A stretch of DNA of 60,624 nt from DATIXJ01 sp035518715 (GCA_035518715.1 DATIXJ010000079.1:1-60624), one strand, 5' to 3'. Shown: positions 43,932-53,519, numbered from the stretch's first letter. Program-made: numbers and translations. The notes: a model not told the origin generated them from the sequence alone.

Positions 43932-44650
43932 TGAGAATTGCGGTTGCCGATACGATGGGCTCTGAGCACAAATTTCAGAAGTACGTTTTCTGGCTCCGAA
44001 GCGGGAACGCCGATGTCGAATGCGTGCGACTTTCCTATGAACAGAAGAATGCACATGCTCTCCGCGGTTGCGGCGGTCTTCTCCTCACCGGCGGTCATGA
44101 TGTCGACCCGGCGCTCTATGGCGGGAAAAGCGGTAATCCGGTTGTGAAGGATGTTGACCGGCGTCGTGATGATTTCGAGCTCGGAATTCTCCGGGATGCT
44201 CTCGATCTGAACTTGCCTCTCCTGGCGATCTGTCGCGGGATGCAGTTGGTCAACGTACATTTTGGCGGAACTCTCATCCCTGACCTCGAGGGTGCCGGTT
44301 ACCGGTCGCACAAGAGCACGACCGACGCATCGGAATATGAACATGAGGTGAATATCCTGGATGGTTCCCATCTCCACCGGCTGGTCGGCTTTTTGGGCGG
44401 CACAGTCAACTCAAGCCACCACCAGGCGGTTGATCGTGCGGGTGAGGGATTAGCCGTATCTGCTCGTTCGGTCGATGGAGTTATCGAATCGCTTGAGCGG
44501 AATTCGGGAGGGAAATTTTTGCTCCTGGTGCAGTGGCATCCTGAACGGATGCACGATTCCGGCTCTCCGTTTTCTGCCGCCATCAGGAAGGGCTTTTTAT
44601 CTTCGGTCGCAAGACATACACGAGAACTCAAATCTACTCAAAAGGAATGA
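43928..44650 (+). CDS. Gamma-glutamyl-gamma-aminobutyrate hydrolase family protein (peptidase C26)
   Basis: 240 residues with a class I glutamine amidotransferase fold. GLLLTGGHDVDPALYGG, LLAICRGMQLVNVHFGGTLI with nucleophile C102, SHHQAVDRAG, and LLVQWHPERM with the catalytic His and Glu are all present. Members hydrolyse gamma-glutamyl bonds of polyamine, GABA or related conjugates (PuuD type). It overlaps lpxK by four bases (ATGA). No polyamine genes are nearby, so the substrate is unclear. Confidence 0.9.
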   Translation: MMRIAVADTMGSEHKFQKYVFWLRSGNADVECVRLSYEQKNAHALRGCGGLLLTGGHDVDPALYGGKSGNPVVKDVDRRRDDFELGILRDALDLNLPLLAICRGMQLVNVHFGGTLIPDLEGAGYRSHKSTTDASEYEHEVNILDGSHLHRLVGFLGGTVNSSHHQAVDRAGEGLAVSARSVDGVIESLERNSGGKFLLLVQWHPERMHDSGSPFSAAIRKGFLSSVARHTRELKSTQKE

Positions 44651-44655
44651 TACCA

Positions 44656-47412
44656 ATGAAAGCAAAGTACATTTATGCATTCGGGGGCGGCAAGGCAGAC
44701 GGAAATGAAAGTATGAAGAACCTTCTCGGAGGAAAAGGCGCGAATCTTGCCGAGATGGCGGGCCACCGCGATCTGCGTCTTCCCGTTCCTCCGGGATTCA
44801 CGATCACAACGGAAGTCTGCACCTACTACTATGAGCACAAGAAATCGTATCCGGCGGGTTTAAAAAAGGATGTTGAGCGGGCCCTTCAAACCGTTGAGCG
44901 TCTCATGGGTCGAAAGTTCGGAGACCCGGTGAATCCTCTCCTCGTTTCTGTCCGTTCTGGTGCGAGAAAATCGATGCCCGGCATGATGGAAACTATTCTG
45001 AATGTCGGGCTGACGGAAAAGACGATACCTGGATTGGTCGAGCAGAGCGGCGGGAACAGCAGGTTTGTGTATGATGCCTATCGCCGGTTGATTATGATGT
45101 ATTCGGATGTGGTGATGGAAAAAGCCGCCGGCATTGAACCGAAAGACGATAACTCCGGAATACGCCGCCAGCTGGAACGCATCATGGACCGGGTCAAGAA
45201 GGCAAAGGGCTACACGAGTGATACGGATCTGACGGCGGAAGATCTCCGGCAGCTCTCATCCGAATTCAAGATGAAGGTCCGGGAGATTTTGGGGCAGGAA
45301 TTTCCCGATGATCCGCTCCAGCAGTTATGGGGTGGCATTGGCGCGGTCTTTTCCTCGTGGAACGGAAAACGCGCGGTAAGTTACCGGCGGATTGAAGGCA
45401 TTCCCGACGAGTGGGGAACTGCGGTGAACGTGCAATCGATGGTGTTCGGAAATATGGGAAGCGATTCCGCTACGGGTGTCGCCTTCACGCGAAACCCGGG
45501 TAATGGCGATAACCGTTTTTATGGTGAGTATCTCATCGATGCGCAGGGCGAAGATGTCGTCGCGGGTATCCGGACGCCGGCGCCAATCAACGAGTACTCG
45601 AAGTCCGAGCATAACAAGGAGCTGGTGACCCTTGAAAAAGCCATGCCGAAGATTTATAAGGAGCTCTTTCAGATCCAGCGGCGGCTTGAGAAGCATTACC
45701 GGGATATGCAGGATATCGAATTTACGATCGAGAAGGGGCGTCTGTTCATGCTGCAGTGCCGGGTGGGCAAGAGAAACGGTCCCGCAGCTGTCCGCATTGC
45801 GGTCGATATGCTTGCAGAAAAGCTTATCGATAAGCGAACGGCGGTCATGCGGGTCACTCCTTCACAACTCGATGAGCTCCTTCATCCCATTATCGATCCG
45901 GCTGTGGAGAAAGAACAAGAACCCCTTGCAAAAGGTCTGCCGGCGGGACCCGGCGGGGCAGCAGGTCAGATCGTCTTTTCGGCGCACGATGCCGTAGAGT
46001 GGGCAAAGCAGGGAAAGAAAGTCATACTCGTCCGTGAGGAAACGAATCCGGAAGATGTGGAAGGTATGCGGGCGGCGCAGGCGATCCTCACTGCCCGCGG
46101 TGGGATGACATCGCATGCCGCCCTCGTTGCCCGGGGGTGGGGAAAATGCTGTATCGTCGGATGCAGCGGAATCCATGTCGATTACTCCTCCAAGATCCTC
46201 TCCGCCGATGGTGTTTCCCTCAATGAAGGAAGCTGGATTACACTGAATGGAACGCGCGGAAATGTCTACAAGGGCCAGCTGCCGATGATGGATGCGTCCA
46301 GCGAGAACAAGGTCCTCATGGATTTCCTGAAGGTGTGTGATTCCGTGAAGCGACTCGGAATCCGGACGAATGCCGACACACCGGAAGATGCAAAGCGGGG
46401 GAGACAGTTCGGAGCACAGGGAATCGGATTGTTCCGCACGGAACATATGTTTTACGGGAAGGGTTCTGAAGAACCGCTCTTCCGTCTGCGCAAGATGATT
46501 ATTTCACGGACCGCTGAGGAACGCCGCCGTGCACTGGATGAATTGTATCCCTATGTCAAAAAAGATGTGAAGGGAACTCTCGAGGCGATGGACGGGTATC
46601 CGGTTGTGGTGCGATTGCTCGATCCGCCGCTCCACGAGTTTGTCCCGCGTGACGAAGGTAAACTACGGGATCTGGCAAACGATCTTCATATCACGATGGA
46701 GGAACTTGCCTCCCGTGCTGAAAACCTTCATGAATCGAATCCCATGATGGGGCATCGCGGCGTCCGCCTCGGGATAACCTATCCGGAAGTGAGCGAGATG
46801 CAGATCCGTGCCGTCTTCGATGCAGCCGCGGAACTGCTGAAAGAGGGCAAGCACCCGTATCCGGAAATAATGATCCCCGTTGTGGGACATGTCAATGAGC
46901 TGAAGGATCAGTTTGAAATCGCACGCCGGGTTTACCGCGAAGTCCTTGCGCAGCATGGCCTCAAATCCATGAAACACATGGTGGGGACCATGATCGAGAT
47001 CCCGAGAGCTGCGATTGTCTCGGATAAGATCGCGGAGATGGCGGAGTTCTTCTCGTTCGGAACAAACGATCTTACCCAAATGGGATTTGGATTCTCGCGT
47101 GATGATATCGGGAGCTTCCTCCCAGATTATCTTGAGAAACGCATCCTTCCCGATGATCCGTTCCAGACCATCGATCAGGAGGGTATTGGTGAACTGATGA
47201 AAATCAGCATCGAGCGGGGGCGAAAGGCGCGGCCGGGTCTGGAGATCGGGATCTGCGGCGAGCACGGCGGGGATCCGCGCTCCGTCGACTTCTGCCATCG
47301 GCTAGGGATGGATTATGTCAGCTGCTCACCATTCCGCGTTCCCATTGCCCGACTTGCCGCGGCGCAAGCTGCCACTGCGGCGGAGAAGAAGGGCTCAGGG
47401 CGTAGGAAGTAA
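44656..47412 (+). CDS. ppdK: Pyruvate, phosphate dikinase
   Basis: Interconverts pyruvate and PEP using ATP and phosphate. 918 residues. ATG 44656 is chosen over ATG 44647 because AAAGGA ends right at the latter. The ATP-grasp N-terminus has SMKNLLGGKGANLAEM and SVRSGARKSMPGMMETILN; the phosphohistidine domain has ARGGMTSHAALVARGWGKCC with H487; the C-terminal PEP barrel has MIEIPRAAIVSDKIAE, FSFGTNDLTQMGFGFSRDD and GICGEHGGDPRSV. Suggests reversible glycolysis or PPi-based energy use. It follows the C26 hydrolase by a few bases. Confidence 0.97.
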   Translation: MKAKYIYAFGGGKADGNESMKNLLGGKGANLAEMAGHRDLRLPVPPGFTITTEVCTYYYEHKKSYPAGLKKDVERALQTVERLMGRKFGDPVNPLLVSVRSGARKSMPGMMETILNVGLTEKTIPGLVEQSGGNSRFVYDAYRRLIMMYSDVVMEKAAGIEPKDDNSGIRRQLERIMDRVKKAKGYTSDTDLTAEDLRQLSSEFKMKVREILGQEFPDDPLQQLWGGIGAVFSSWNGKRAVSYRRIEGIPDEWGTAVNVQSMVFGNMGSDSATGVAFTRNPGNGDNRFYGEYLIDAQGEDVVAGIRTPAPINEYSKSEHNKELVTLEKAMPKIYKELFQIQRRLEKHYRDMQDIEFTIEKGRLFMLQCRVGKRNGPAAVRIAVDMLAEKLIDKRTAVMRVTPSQLDELLHPIIDPAVEKEQEPLAKGLPAGPGGAAGQIVFSAHDAVEWAKQGKKVILVREETNPEDVEGMRAAQAILTARGGMTSHAALVARGWGKCCIVGCSGIHVDYSSKILSADGVSLNEGSWITLNGTRGNVYKGQLPMMDASSENKVLMDFLKVCDSVKRLGIRTNADTPEDAKRGRQFGAQGIGLFRTEHMFYGKGSEEPLFRLRKMIISRTAEERRRALDELYPYVKKDVKGTLEAMDGYPVVVRLLDPPLHEFVPRDEGKLRDLANDLHITMEELASRAENLHESNPMMGHRGVRLGITYPEVSEMQIRAVFDAAAELLKEGKHPYPEIMIPVVGHVNELKDQFEIARRVYREVLAQHGLKSMKHMVGTMIEIPRAAIVSDKIAEMAEFFSFGTNDLTQMGFGFSRDDIGSFLPDYLEKRILPDDPFQTIDQEGIGELMKISIERGRKARPGLEIGICGEHGGDPRSVDFCHRLGMDYVSCSPFRVPIARLAAAQAATAAEKKGSGRRK

Positions 47413-47469
47413 CGTATGATTTCGAGAAAATATCCTGGTGTTGTCACTTACTGAGAGGAATGAAAACTC

Positions 47470-48507
47470 ATGAAGCTCTCTGATTTTAAATATCCGTTAC
47501 CCCGGAATTTAATTGCGAAGCATCCCGCAAAACCACGGGATGCATCCCGCCTGATGGTTCTCAACCGGAAGGATGAATCAATCAGTTCAAAACAGTTCAG
47601 TGAAATCATCGAGTATTTCTCGAAGGGGGATTGTCTGGTTATCAATCAGACAAAAGTTTTCCCTGCCCGGCTGTTCGGCAAGAAGGAAAAGACGAATGCC
47701 CGGATCGAAGTCTTTCTCCTCCGTGAATTGAATGCGGAAGAAGGAATATGGGATGTTATTGTCGATCCCGCCCGAAAGGTCCGAATCGGGAATAAGATCT
47801 ACTTCGATGACGGTAAGATCTGGTGCGAGGTCGTCGATAACACCACGTCACGCGGCAGAACGGTCCGGTTCAATTATAAGGATGATCTCTTCAAGGTGAT
47901 CGAACGGATCGGCGTGACGCCTCTTCCGTATTACATCAAGCGTGACCCGGTGGAAGAAGATAAGGAAACGTATCAGACGGTCTACGCAAAGCACATTGGG
48001 TCCGTGGCGGCTCCGACCGCGGGGCTTCATTTCACGAAACGCCTGCTTGCAGCACTCGAGAAGAAGGGAGTACGTGTCGCACCGATCACGTTGCATCTCG
48101 GTCTCGGTTCGTTCCGCCCGGTCGAGGTCGAGGACCTTTCAAAACACAAGATGGATTCAGAATATTATGAGATCACTCAATCGACGGTCGATCTTGTGAA
48201 CAAGACCATCGACAATCGTGGGCATGTGTTCGTTGCCGGAACCAGTACCACACGTGCCATCGAGTCGAGCGTCACGACCACCGGTCATTTAAAGCCGAAT
48301 AGGGGATGGACGGATAAATTCATCTTTCCACCGTACGACTTCAAGATCGTGGATCATCTGATCACCAACTTTCATATGCCGGAATCGACCCTGTTGATGC
48401 TCGCCTCTGCATTTGCGGGCCGCGATTTTATTATGAAGGCGTACAAGAAGGCAATCAAGGAGAAATGGCGTTTCTTCAGTTATGGCGACGCCATGCTTAT
48501 CCTCTGA
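47470..48507 (+). CDS. queA: S-adenosylmethionine:tRNA ribosyltransferase-isomerase
   Basis: Adds the ribosyl-derived epoxyqueuosine moiety during queuosine synthesis in tRNA. 345 residues. Motifs include SDFKYPLPRNLIAKHPAKPRDASRLMVL, GDCLVINQTKVFPARLFGKK, PLPYYIKRDPVEEDKETYQTVYAK, GSVAAPTAGLHFT and LGLGSFRPVEVEDLSKHKMDSE, and the C-terminal TNFHMPESTLLMLASAFAG. It starts 57 bases after ppdK and is followed within six bases by ispD. Other queuosine genes are not visible here. Confidence 0.97.
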   Translation: MKLSDFKYPLPRNLIAKHPAKPRDASRLMVLNRKDESISSKQFSEIIEYFSKGDCLVINQTKVFPARLFGKKEKTNARIEVFLLRELNAEEGIWDVIVDPARKVRIGNKIYFDDGKIWCEVVDNTTSRGRTVRFNYKDDLFKVIERIGVTPLPYYIKRDPVEEDKETYQTVYAKHIGSVAAPTAGLHFTKRLLAALEKKGVRVAPITLHLGLGSFRPVEVEDLSKHKMDSEYYEITQSTVDLVNKTIDNRGHVFVAGTSTTRAIESSVTTTGHLKPNRGWTDKFIFPPYDFKIVDHLITNFHMPESTLLMLASAFAGRDFIMKAYKKAIKEKWRFFSYGDAMLIL

Positions 48508-48513
48508 CCGGAC

Positions 48514-49221
48514 ATGATCAACGGTAAGCGAGTCGGCGTGATCATCCCGGCGGCTGGTACGGGGTCTCGGATGGGAGGTGCAACGAGTAAACAGTTTCTC
48601 GACCTGGCCGGGAGTCCGATTCTTCTCCACACCTTGAGAAGATTCGAGCACGCCGCCGTCGTAGACGTAATCATCGTATCGGCGGCATCGGACCTCACCT
48701 CACGCGTTTCTGTGATGGTTGATCGGGAGGGGTTGAAGAAAGTCGTGCGTGTCGTGGAGGGGGGCAGGGAACGACAGGATTCGGTATGGAATGCGCTTCG
48801 TGGAGCGGGCGAGTTCAAGATTGATATCATTGCAGTCCATGACGGTGTCCGCCCGTTTGTGTCGGAAAAACAGGTCGCGGAAGTCATCAGTGTTGCTGAA
48901 AAGGAAGGGGCCGCAATCCTCGCTGTACGATCGAAAGAAACGGTGAAACTGATCGACGAAAAGAAACACATACGCTCGACCCCGGACCGTGATTCCCTAT
49001 GGGTTGCCCAGACGCCGCAGGCGTTTGAGTTCCGGCTTCTTCTGCGTGCCAGCGAAAAAGCAATGGAGGAGGGGTTCTACGGGACGGATGAGGCCATGCT
49101 GGTTGAGCGAACCGGAGGGAACATCGCCGTTGTGGAGGGGAGTTACGACAATATCAAAATCACAACGCCGGAAGACCTGGAATTGGCGAAAATGATAACA
49201 AATCGTTGGAGTTTTGATTAG
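48514..49221 (+). CDS. ispD: 2-C-methyl-D-erythritol 4-phosphate cytidylyltransferase
   Basis: Third step of the MEP pathway, joining CTP to methylerythritol phosphate. 235 residues. IIPAAGTGSRMGGATSKQFLDLAGSPILLHTL is the CTP-binding N-terminus; GGRERQDSVWNAL and VHDGVRPFVSEKQ line the active site; TPQAFEFRLL and TDEAMLVERTGG come near the C-terminus. It starts six bases after queA. ispG of the same route is at 19065. No ispF follows directly. Confidence 0.96.
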   Translation: MINGKRVGVIIPAAGTGSRMGGATSKQFLDLAGSPILLHTLRRFEHAAVVDVIIVSAASDLTSRVSVMVDREGLKKVVRVVEGGRERQDSVWNALRGAGEFKIDIIAVHDGVRPFVSEKQVAEVISVAEKEGAAILAVRSKETVKLIDEKKHIRSTPDRDSLWVAQTPQAFEFRLLLRASEKAMEEGFYGTDEAMLVERTGGNIAVVEGSYDNIKITTPEDLELAKMITNRWSFD

Positions 49222-49234
49222 AGCACAATGCGTC

Positions 49235-49262
49235 TTGTTTTTTTATCATATTCTTGTATCTT
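49235..49262 (+). promoter_or_regulatory. Putative promoter for plsY
   Basis: TTGTTT (49235-49240), 16-base spacer, TATCTT (49257-49262), in the AT-rich gap after ispD, 33 bases before the plsY ATG. Confidence 0.45.
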
Positions 49263-49294
49263 AAATTGATTTTACCAATGCTCAAGGATCGTCT

Positions 49295-49963
49295 ATGATA
49301 CCGTTAAGTGTGATTGTTCTTTTGAGTTATCTGGTCGGTTCAATCCCGACGAGCATTATCATTACGCGCATTGCGCGCGGAATCGATATTCGTGACCACG
49401 GCAGCGGAAATGCCGGGGGCACCAATGTCATCCGTGTTCTCGGTGCCAAGGTCGGCATACTCGTCATTGCGATCGATATCCTGAAAGGGTATGTCGCAAC
49501 GATGCTCGTGACCAAACTGATGTATGGTCCTATTCCATTCAATAACCAGACTCCTTTTGAGGACATCACGGTGATCCGGATGATTGCCGGTTGTGCGGCG
49601 ATCCTGGGTCATGTGTGGACTGCCTTCGGCGGCTTCCGTGGCGGCAAGGGAATTGCAACTGCAGGAGGAGTTCTGCTGGGGCTCGCCACCATTGAGGTGC
49701 TCGTTGCGGTTGGTGTTTTTTCCATCGTCTTTGTTATCTCCCGATATGTCTCTCTCGGGTCCATCAGCAGTGCCGTTGCGTTCCCCCTGGCGATGTTCTT
49801 CCGGCACAACGTTTTTCATGCTGATTTGCAGGGGTACAACACGCTGATCTTCTTCAGTATTGGAATTTCGCTTCTTCTGTTATACAACCATCGCGCCAAT
49901 ATACGGCGTCTGATTGCCGGGACAGAGCACCGTCTGACGCGGATTCATATTCCCAGGAAATAG
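49295..49963 (+). CDS. plsY: Acyl-phosphate glycerol-3-phosphate acyltransferase
   Basis: Integral membrane enzyme that starts phospholipid synthesis by moving an acyl group from acyl phosphate to glycerol 3-phosphate. 222 residues with about five spans. LSYLVGSIPTSIIITRI, DHGSGNAGGTNVIRVLG, ILGHVWTAFGGFRGGKGIATAGG and a distal LLLYNHRANIRRLIAGTEHRL are the conserved motifs. gpsA, which makes glycerol 3-phosphate, follows after 37 bases, so substrate supply and use are paired. Confidence 0.96.
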   Translation: MIPLSVIVLLSYLVGSIPTSIIITRIARGIDIRDHGSGNAGGTNVIRVLGAKVGILVIAIDILKGYVATMLVTKLMYGPIPFNNQTPFEDITVIRMIAGCAAILGHVWTAFGGFRGGKGIATAGGVLLGLATIEVLVAVGVFSIVFVISRYVSLGSISSAVAFPLAMFFRHNVFHADLQGYNTLIFFSIGISLLLLYNHRANIRRLIAGTEHRLTRIHIPRK

Positions 49964-49985
49964 CCCGCCTGCCGGGCAGGGCTTT
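49962..49985 (+). other. Weak hairpin between plsY and gpsA
   Basis: CCTGC (49968-49972) pairs with GCAGG (49976-49980) around a 3-base loop, with two more outer pairs across a bulge; only TTT follows. It is GC-rich and could be partial termination or a REP-like unit. Confidence 0.35.
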
Positions 49986-50000
49986 CATCGTCTTCTTACT

Positions 50001-50999
50001 ATGCGTATCGCGGTACTGGGTGCCGGCAGTTGGGGGACGACTCTCGCAATTCTCCTTCACCGGAATTCCCACGAGATCACTCTCTGGTCCCATCGAAAGA
50101 GCCATGCCGATGCTATGCGTGAGCGGCGTGAGAACACCGTTCTCCTCCCGGGCATCGAACTTCCGAGACCCATTGATATTACCAGCGATCTCGAACAAGC
50201 TGTCCATCTCGCCGACGTCATTATTGCAGCAGTTCCGACGCAGTTTCTTCGTTCGGTGGCTGCCCGTCTGCATTCCCGCGTAGAACATCAGCATCTTATC
50301 GTGAACGTGGCGAAGGGAATCGAGAACGATTCCCTCATGACGGTTTCGGAGATTCTTGCCGACGTTCTGCCCCATGTGCAGACCGAAAATATTGTCACAC
50401 TTTCGGGTCCGAGCTTCGCAGAGGAAGTGAGCCGCTGCGTGCCCACTGCCGTCGTCGCTGCATCTTCATCGCTGGAATCCGCGCGGCGCGCACAGAAACT
50501 CTTCATGAACCCCTACTTTCGTGTGTATTCAAGCGATGATATCCATGGTGTCGAGCTGGCCGGATCCATCAAGAATGTCATCGCGATTGGTGCGGGCATT
50601 GCCGACGGCGCCGGATTCGGCGACAACACCAAGGCAGCGGTCATGACACGTGCCACAGCAGAAATCGCCCGTCTCGGCAAATTCTTCGGTGCAAAAGCAC
50701 AGACGTTTGCCGGTCTATCCGGAATCGGGGATCTGATTGCCACCTGCATGAGCAAACACAGCCGCAACCGGTATGTCGGCGAACAAATCGGAAAAGGGAA
50801 AAAACTCCAGGATGTTCTTTCATCAATGGTGATGGTGGCAGAAGGGGTCGCGACGACGAAATCGGTCCATGATCTTGCCCTGAAACACGGGGTGGAGCTT
50901 CCCATTTCCCATGAGGTGTACGAGGTGCTCTTCAACGCAAAAGATCCCCACGCTGCAACAGCTGATCTGATGACGAGGGGTGCGAAGGAAGAGCACTGA
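50001..50999 (+). CDS. gpsA: Glycerol-3-phosphate dehydrogenase [NAD(P)+]
   Basis: Reduces dihydroxyacetone phosphate to sn-glycerol 3-phosphate for phospholipids. 332 residues. AVLGAGSWGTTLAILLHRN is the dinucleotide fold; LSGPSFAEEVSRCVPTAVV, VELAGSIKNVIAIGAGIADG (catalytic Lys), NTKAAVMTRATAEIARLG and FAGLSGIGDLIATC follow, with EGVATTKSVHDLALKHGVELPI at the C-terminus. It is downstream of plsY and 60 bases upstream of recG. Confidence 0.97.
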   Translation: MRIAVLGAGSWGTTLAILLHRNSHEITLWSHRKSHADAMRERRENTVLLPGIELPRPIDITSDLEQAVHLADVIIAAVPTQFLRSVAARLHSRVEHQHLIVNVAKGIENDSLMTVSEILADVLPHVQTENIVTLSGPSFAEEVSRCVPTAVVAASSSLESARRAQKLFMNPYFRVYSSDDIHGVELAGSIKNVIAIGAGIADGAGFGDNTKAAVMTRATAEIARLGKFFGAKAQTFAGLSGIGDLIATCMSKHSRNRYVGEQIGKGKKLQDVLSSMVMVAEGVATTKSVHDLALKHGVELPISHEVYEVLFNAKDPHAATADLMTRGAKEEH

Positions 51000-51059
51000 G
51001 CCCTCTTCAGTTCCCTTCCGTGGTTGCAATTTCTTCCTTCCGTTCGTATCTTCATCGTC

Positions 51060-53276
51060 ATGCAAACGCGTCCGGCGCCATCGAAGTCTCTCCAGCTTCC
51101 GGTTCAGTATGTAAAAGGCATCGGACCAAAACGTGCAGCCGCACTCCGCAAGCGCGGCATTGAAACCGTCCACGATCTTCTCTATTATTTCCCATTCGAC
51201 TACATCGACCTCCGGCAAACCGAACAAATCGGCAAGCTTCATCGCTTCATCAACACGGAGAGCTTGGTAACCGTCATCGGCGAGATCCGCGCGTTTGACC
51301 TCATCGGACGCCCGCCCCGCCAGCGCTTTGTCGCCATCCTCGGGGATGAGTCGGGAACCGTCCAGCTTGTTTTTTTTCGCGGTGTCCAGTATTTCAGGAA
51401 AGTATTCTCCATCGGAGATACGATCGCTGCTTCAGGCCGGATCACGAGTTACGGCAAACGAGTGCAAATGGTTCATCCATCCATTGATCACCTTTCGGGC
51501 GGTGACACTGAGGAACAAGACCTGAGCGGATTTCTCCACACCAAGGGGATCATCCCGAAGTATGGCTCATCGGAGGAGATGAAGGACGCGAACCTTAATG
51601 TGAAAGGGATGCGCAGGATCCTCCATGCCGTCGTAGAAGAGTTTGCCGGACTCGTGGAAGAGTCGTTATCCGAGGATATCCTGAGGCGGAATACACTTCT
51701 CCCGCTCACCGATGCGCTCCGGGGAATTCATTTTCCGGATTCCCGTGAAGTGCTCGAAGCCGCACGACGGCGGCTCAAGTTCGACGAGTTCTTCACGATG
51801 CAGCTCCTCATGGCCCTTCGCCGTAAGAGCATCAAGGTCCAGGTGCCCGGAATATCGTTTACCGTGGAGAGCAAAACCGCCAGGAAACTCGTTGACTCGC
51901 TTCCGTTCAAGCTGACTTCCGCTCAAGTCAAAGTTATCAATGAAATTGCCGCGGACATGAAGTCCCCGAGACCGATGAACCGTCTTCTGCAGGGGGACGT
52001 CGGCAGCGGGAAAACTGTCGTGGCTCTCATCGCGATGCTCATCGCAATCGACAACGGTTACCAGACGGCATTCATGGCGCCTACCGAAGTGCTGGCTGAA
52101 CAGCATTTCCGGACCCTTGCTTCATTCCTACAGGGACTGGAGATCAATATGCGGCTCCTTATTGGGAATCAGCGATCCAGGTTGAGAGAGGATATTCTTG
52201 AGGATATTTCCAGGGGGACGGTTGCGATAACTGTCGGGACGCACGCGCTCATCCAGGAAAGCGTGAAGTTTGCACGGCTGGGGTTTATCGTGATCGATGA
52301 GCAGCATCGCTTCGGTGTCGAACAGCGTATGGCTCTTCGGGAGAAGGCTCTCGCGGACAAGTTCGGACCACAACCGGACATTCTGGTCATGACCGCAACA
52401 CCTATCCCTCGGACCCTTTCCCTTACTCTCTACGGTGATCTTGACGTTTCGGTAATCGGCGAGCTTCCGGCGTCCCGTAAGAGTATCCAGACCTCGGTTC
52501 GCTTTGAGTCCGAAGTGCGGAAGATCTATCAGTTTGTCCGGAGCGAAGTGCAACGCGGACGTCAGGCATATATCGTCTATCCTCTGGTCGAAGAATCGGA
52601 AAAGGTTGACTTGAAGGCGGCGAAAGAGAGTTATGAATATCTCAAATCGGAAATTTTTCCCGATTTCAAGGTCGGATTACTCCACGGTCGGATGAAGTCG
52701 GACGAAAAAGATTCGGTGATGGATGCACTCAAGCGCCGTCAGATCGATATTCTTGTTGCGACAACCGTCATCGAAGTCGGAATTGACATACCCAATGCCA
52801 CGGTCATGGTGATTGAACACGCCGAACGATTCGGTCTTTCTCAGCTTCATCAGCTCCGAGGTCGTGTTGGAAGGGGGGCGGACCAGTCGTACTGTATGCT
52901 CGTCGCACCGGATTGGATGCGAGGGATGATGCGGAGAGGTGTGAAGCAGTCATTGGACGGATGGATGGTTGATGACCGCGGAACCGCGGTGAGGCGGTTG
53001 TCGACAATGGGAGAGACGACGGATGGGTTCAAAATTGCTGAAATTGATATGGAATTGAGGGGTCCCGGAGATTTCTTCGGGACGCGGCAGAGCGGACTGC
53101 CGGCACTTCAGATTGCCAACCTCCTGACCGACGGAGAGGTCCTGACGGTCGCGCGTCGTGAGGCGTTCGATCTCATCGACTCTGATCCGCATCTTCGCTT
53201 ACCCAAACATCAACAGATCCGAAAACGGTTCGAAGGTCGGATGCGCGACGCACTTGCACTCCTCAACGCGGGTTGA
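51060..53276 (+). CDS. recG: ATP-dependent DNA helicase RecG
   Basis: Branch-migration helicase that remodels stalled forks. 738 residues from ATG 51060; a TTG at 51024 in frame gives twelve more residues and looks less likely. The wedge domain includes VKGIGPKRAAALRKRGI; the helicase core has LLQGDVGSGKTVVA, MAPTEVLAEQHF, IDEQHRFGVEQR, MTATPIPRTL, HGRMKSDEKD and QLHQLRGRVGRGADQSYC. About 20 extra residues (WMRGMMRRGVKQSLDGWMVD) sit just before the RGPGDFFGTRQSGLP motif, where many RecG proteins are shorter. Confidence 0.96.
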   Translation: MQTRPAPSKSLQLPVQYVKGIGPKRAAALRKRGIETVHDLLYYFPFDYIDLRQTEQIGKLHRFINTESLVTVIGEIRAFDLIGRPPRQRFVAILGDESGTVQLVFFRGVQYFRKVFSIGDTIAASGRITSYGKRVQMVHPSIDHLSGGDTEEQDLSGFLHTKGIIPKYGSSEEMKDANLNVKGMRRILHAVVEEFAGLVEESLSEDILRRNTLLPLTDALRGIHFPDSREVLEAARRRLKFDEFFTMQLLMALRRKSIKVQVPGISFTVESKTARKLVDSLPFKLTSAQVKVINEIAADMKSPRPMNRLLQGDVGSGKTVVALIAMLIAIDNGYQTAFMAPTEVLAEQHFRTLASFLQGLEINMRLLIGNQRSRLREDILEDISRGTVAITVGTHALIQESVKFARLGFIVIDEQHRFGVEQRMALREKALADKFGPQPDILVMTATPIPRTLSLTLYGDLDVSVIGELPASRKSIQTSVRFESEVRKIYQFVRSEVQRGRQAYIVYPLVEESEKVDLKAAKESYEYLKSEIFPDFKVGLLHGRMKSDEKDSVMDALKRRQIDILVATTVIEVGIDIPNATVMVIEHAERFGLSQLHQLRGRVGRGADQSYCMLVAPDWMRGMMRRGVKQSLDGWMVDDRGTAVRRLSTMGETTDGFKIAEIDMELRGPGDFFGTRQSGLPALQIANLLTDGEVLTVARREAFDLIDSDPHLRLPKHQQIRKRFEGRMRDALALLNAG

Positions 53277-53374
53277 CGCGCTCCGACATCATCGTTGACG
53301 CTTCGACCCGATCATCTCACGACGATCATGCCGGAAGTTTGACCTCGACATCTGTCGAAAAATGCACTTTCTTC

Positions 53375-53402
53375 TTGACAAAGAGATTAAATTGATTATA
53401 TT
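53375..53402 (+). promoter_or_regulatory. Strong promoter for the ATP-grasp/GNAT/KamA operon
   Basis: Consensus TTGACA (53375-53380), 16-base spacer, TATATT (53397-53402), 118 bases before the first ATG. It is the best -35 box in the window. The 117-base leader that follows shows no obvious structured element. Confidence 0.65.
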
Positions 53403-53519
53403 ACACGTGTGTTTGAAGTCGGAGTCGAGATGAAGTGATCCGGCTTCTCAAAAAAATGTTCAACGAGTTGAGAGGACTGCACGAGATACCTGATAGATCT
53501 TCCTTCGCAAACACCTTCG

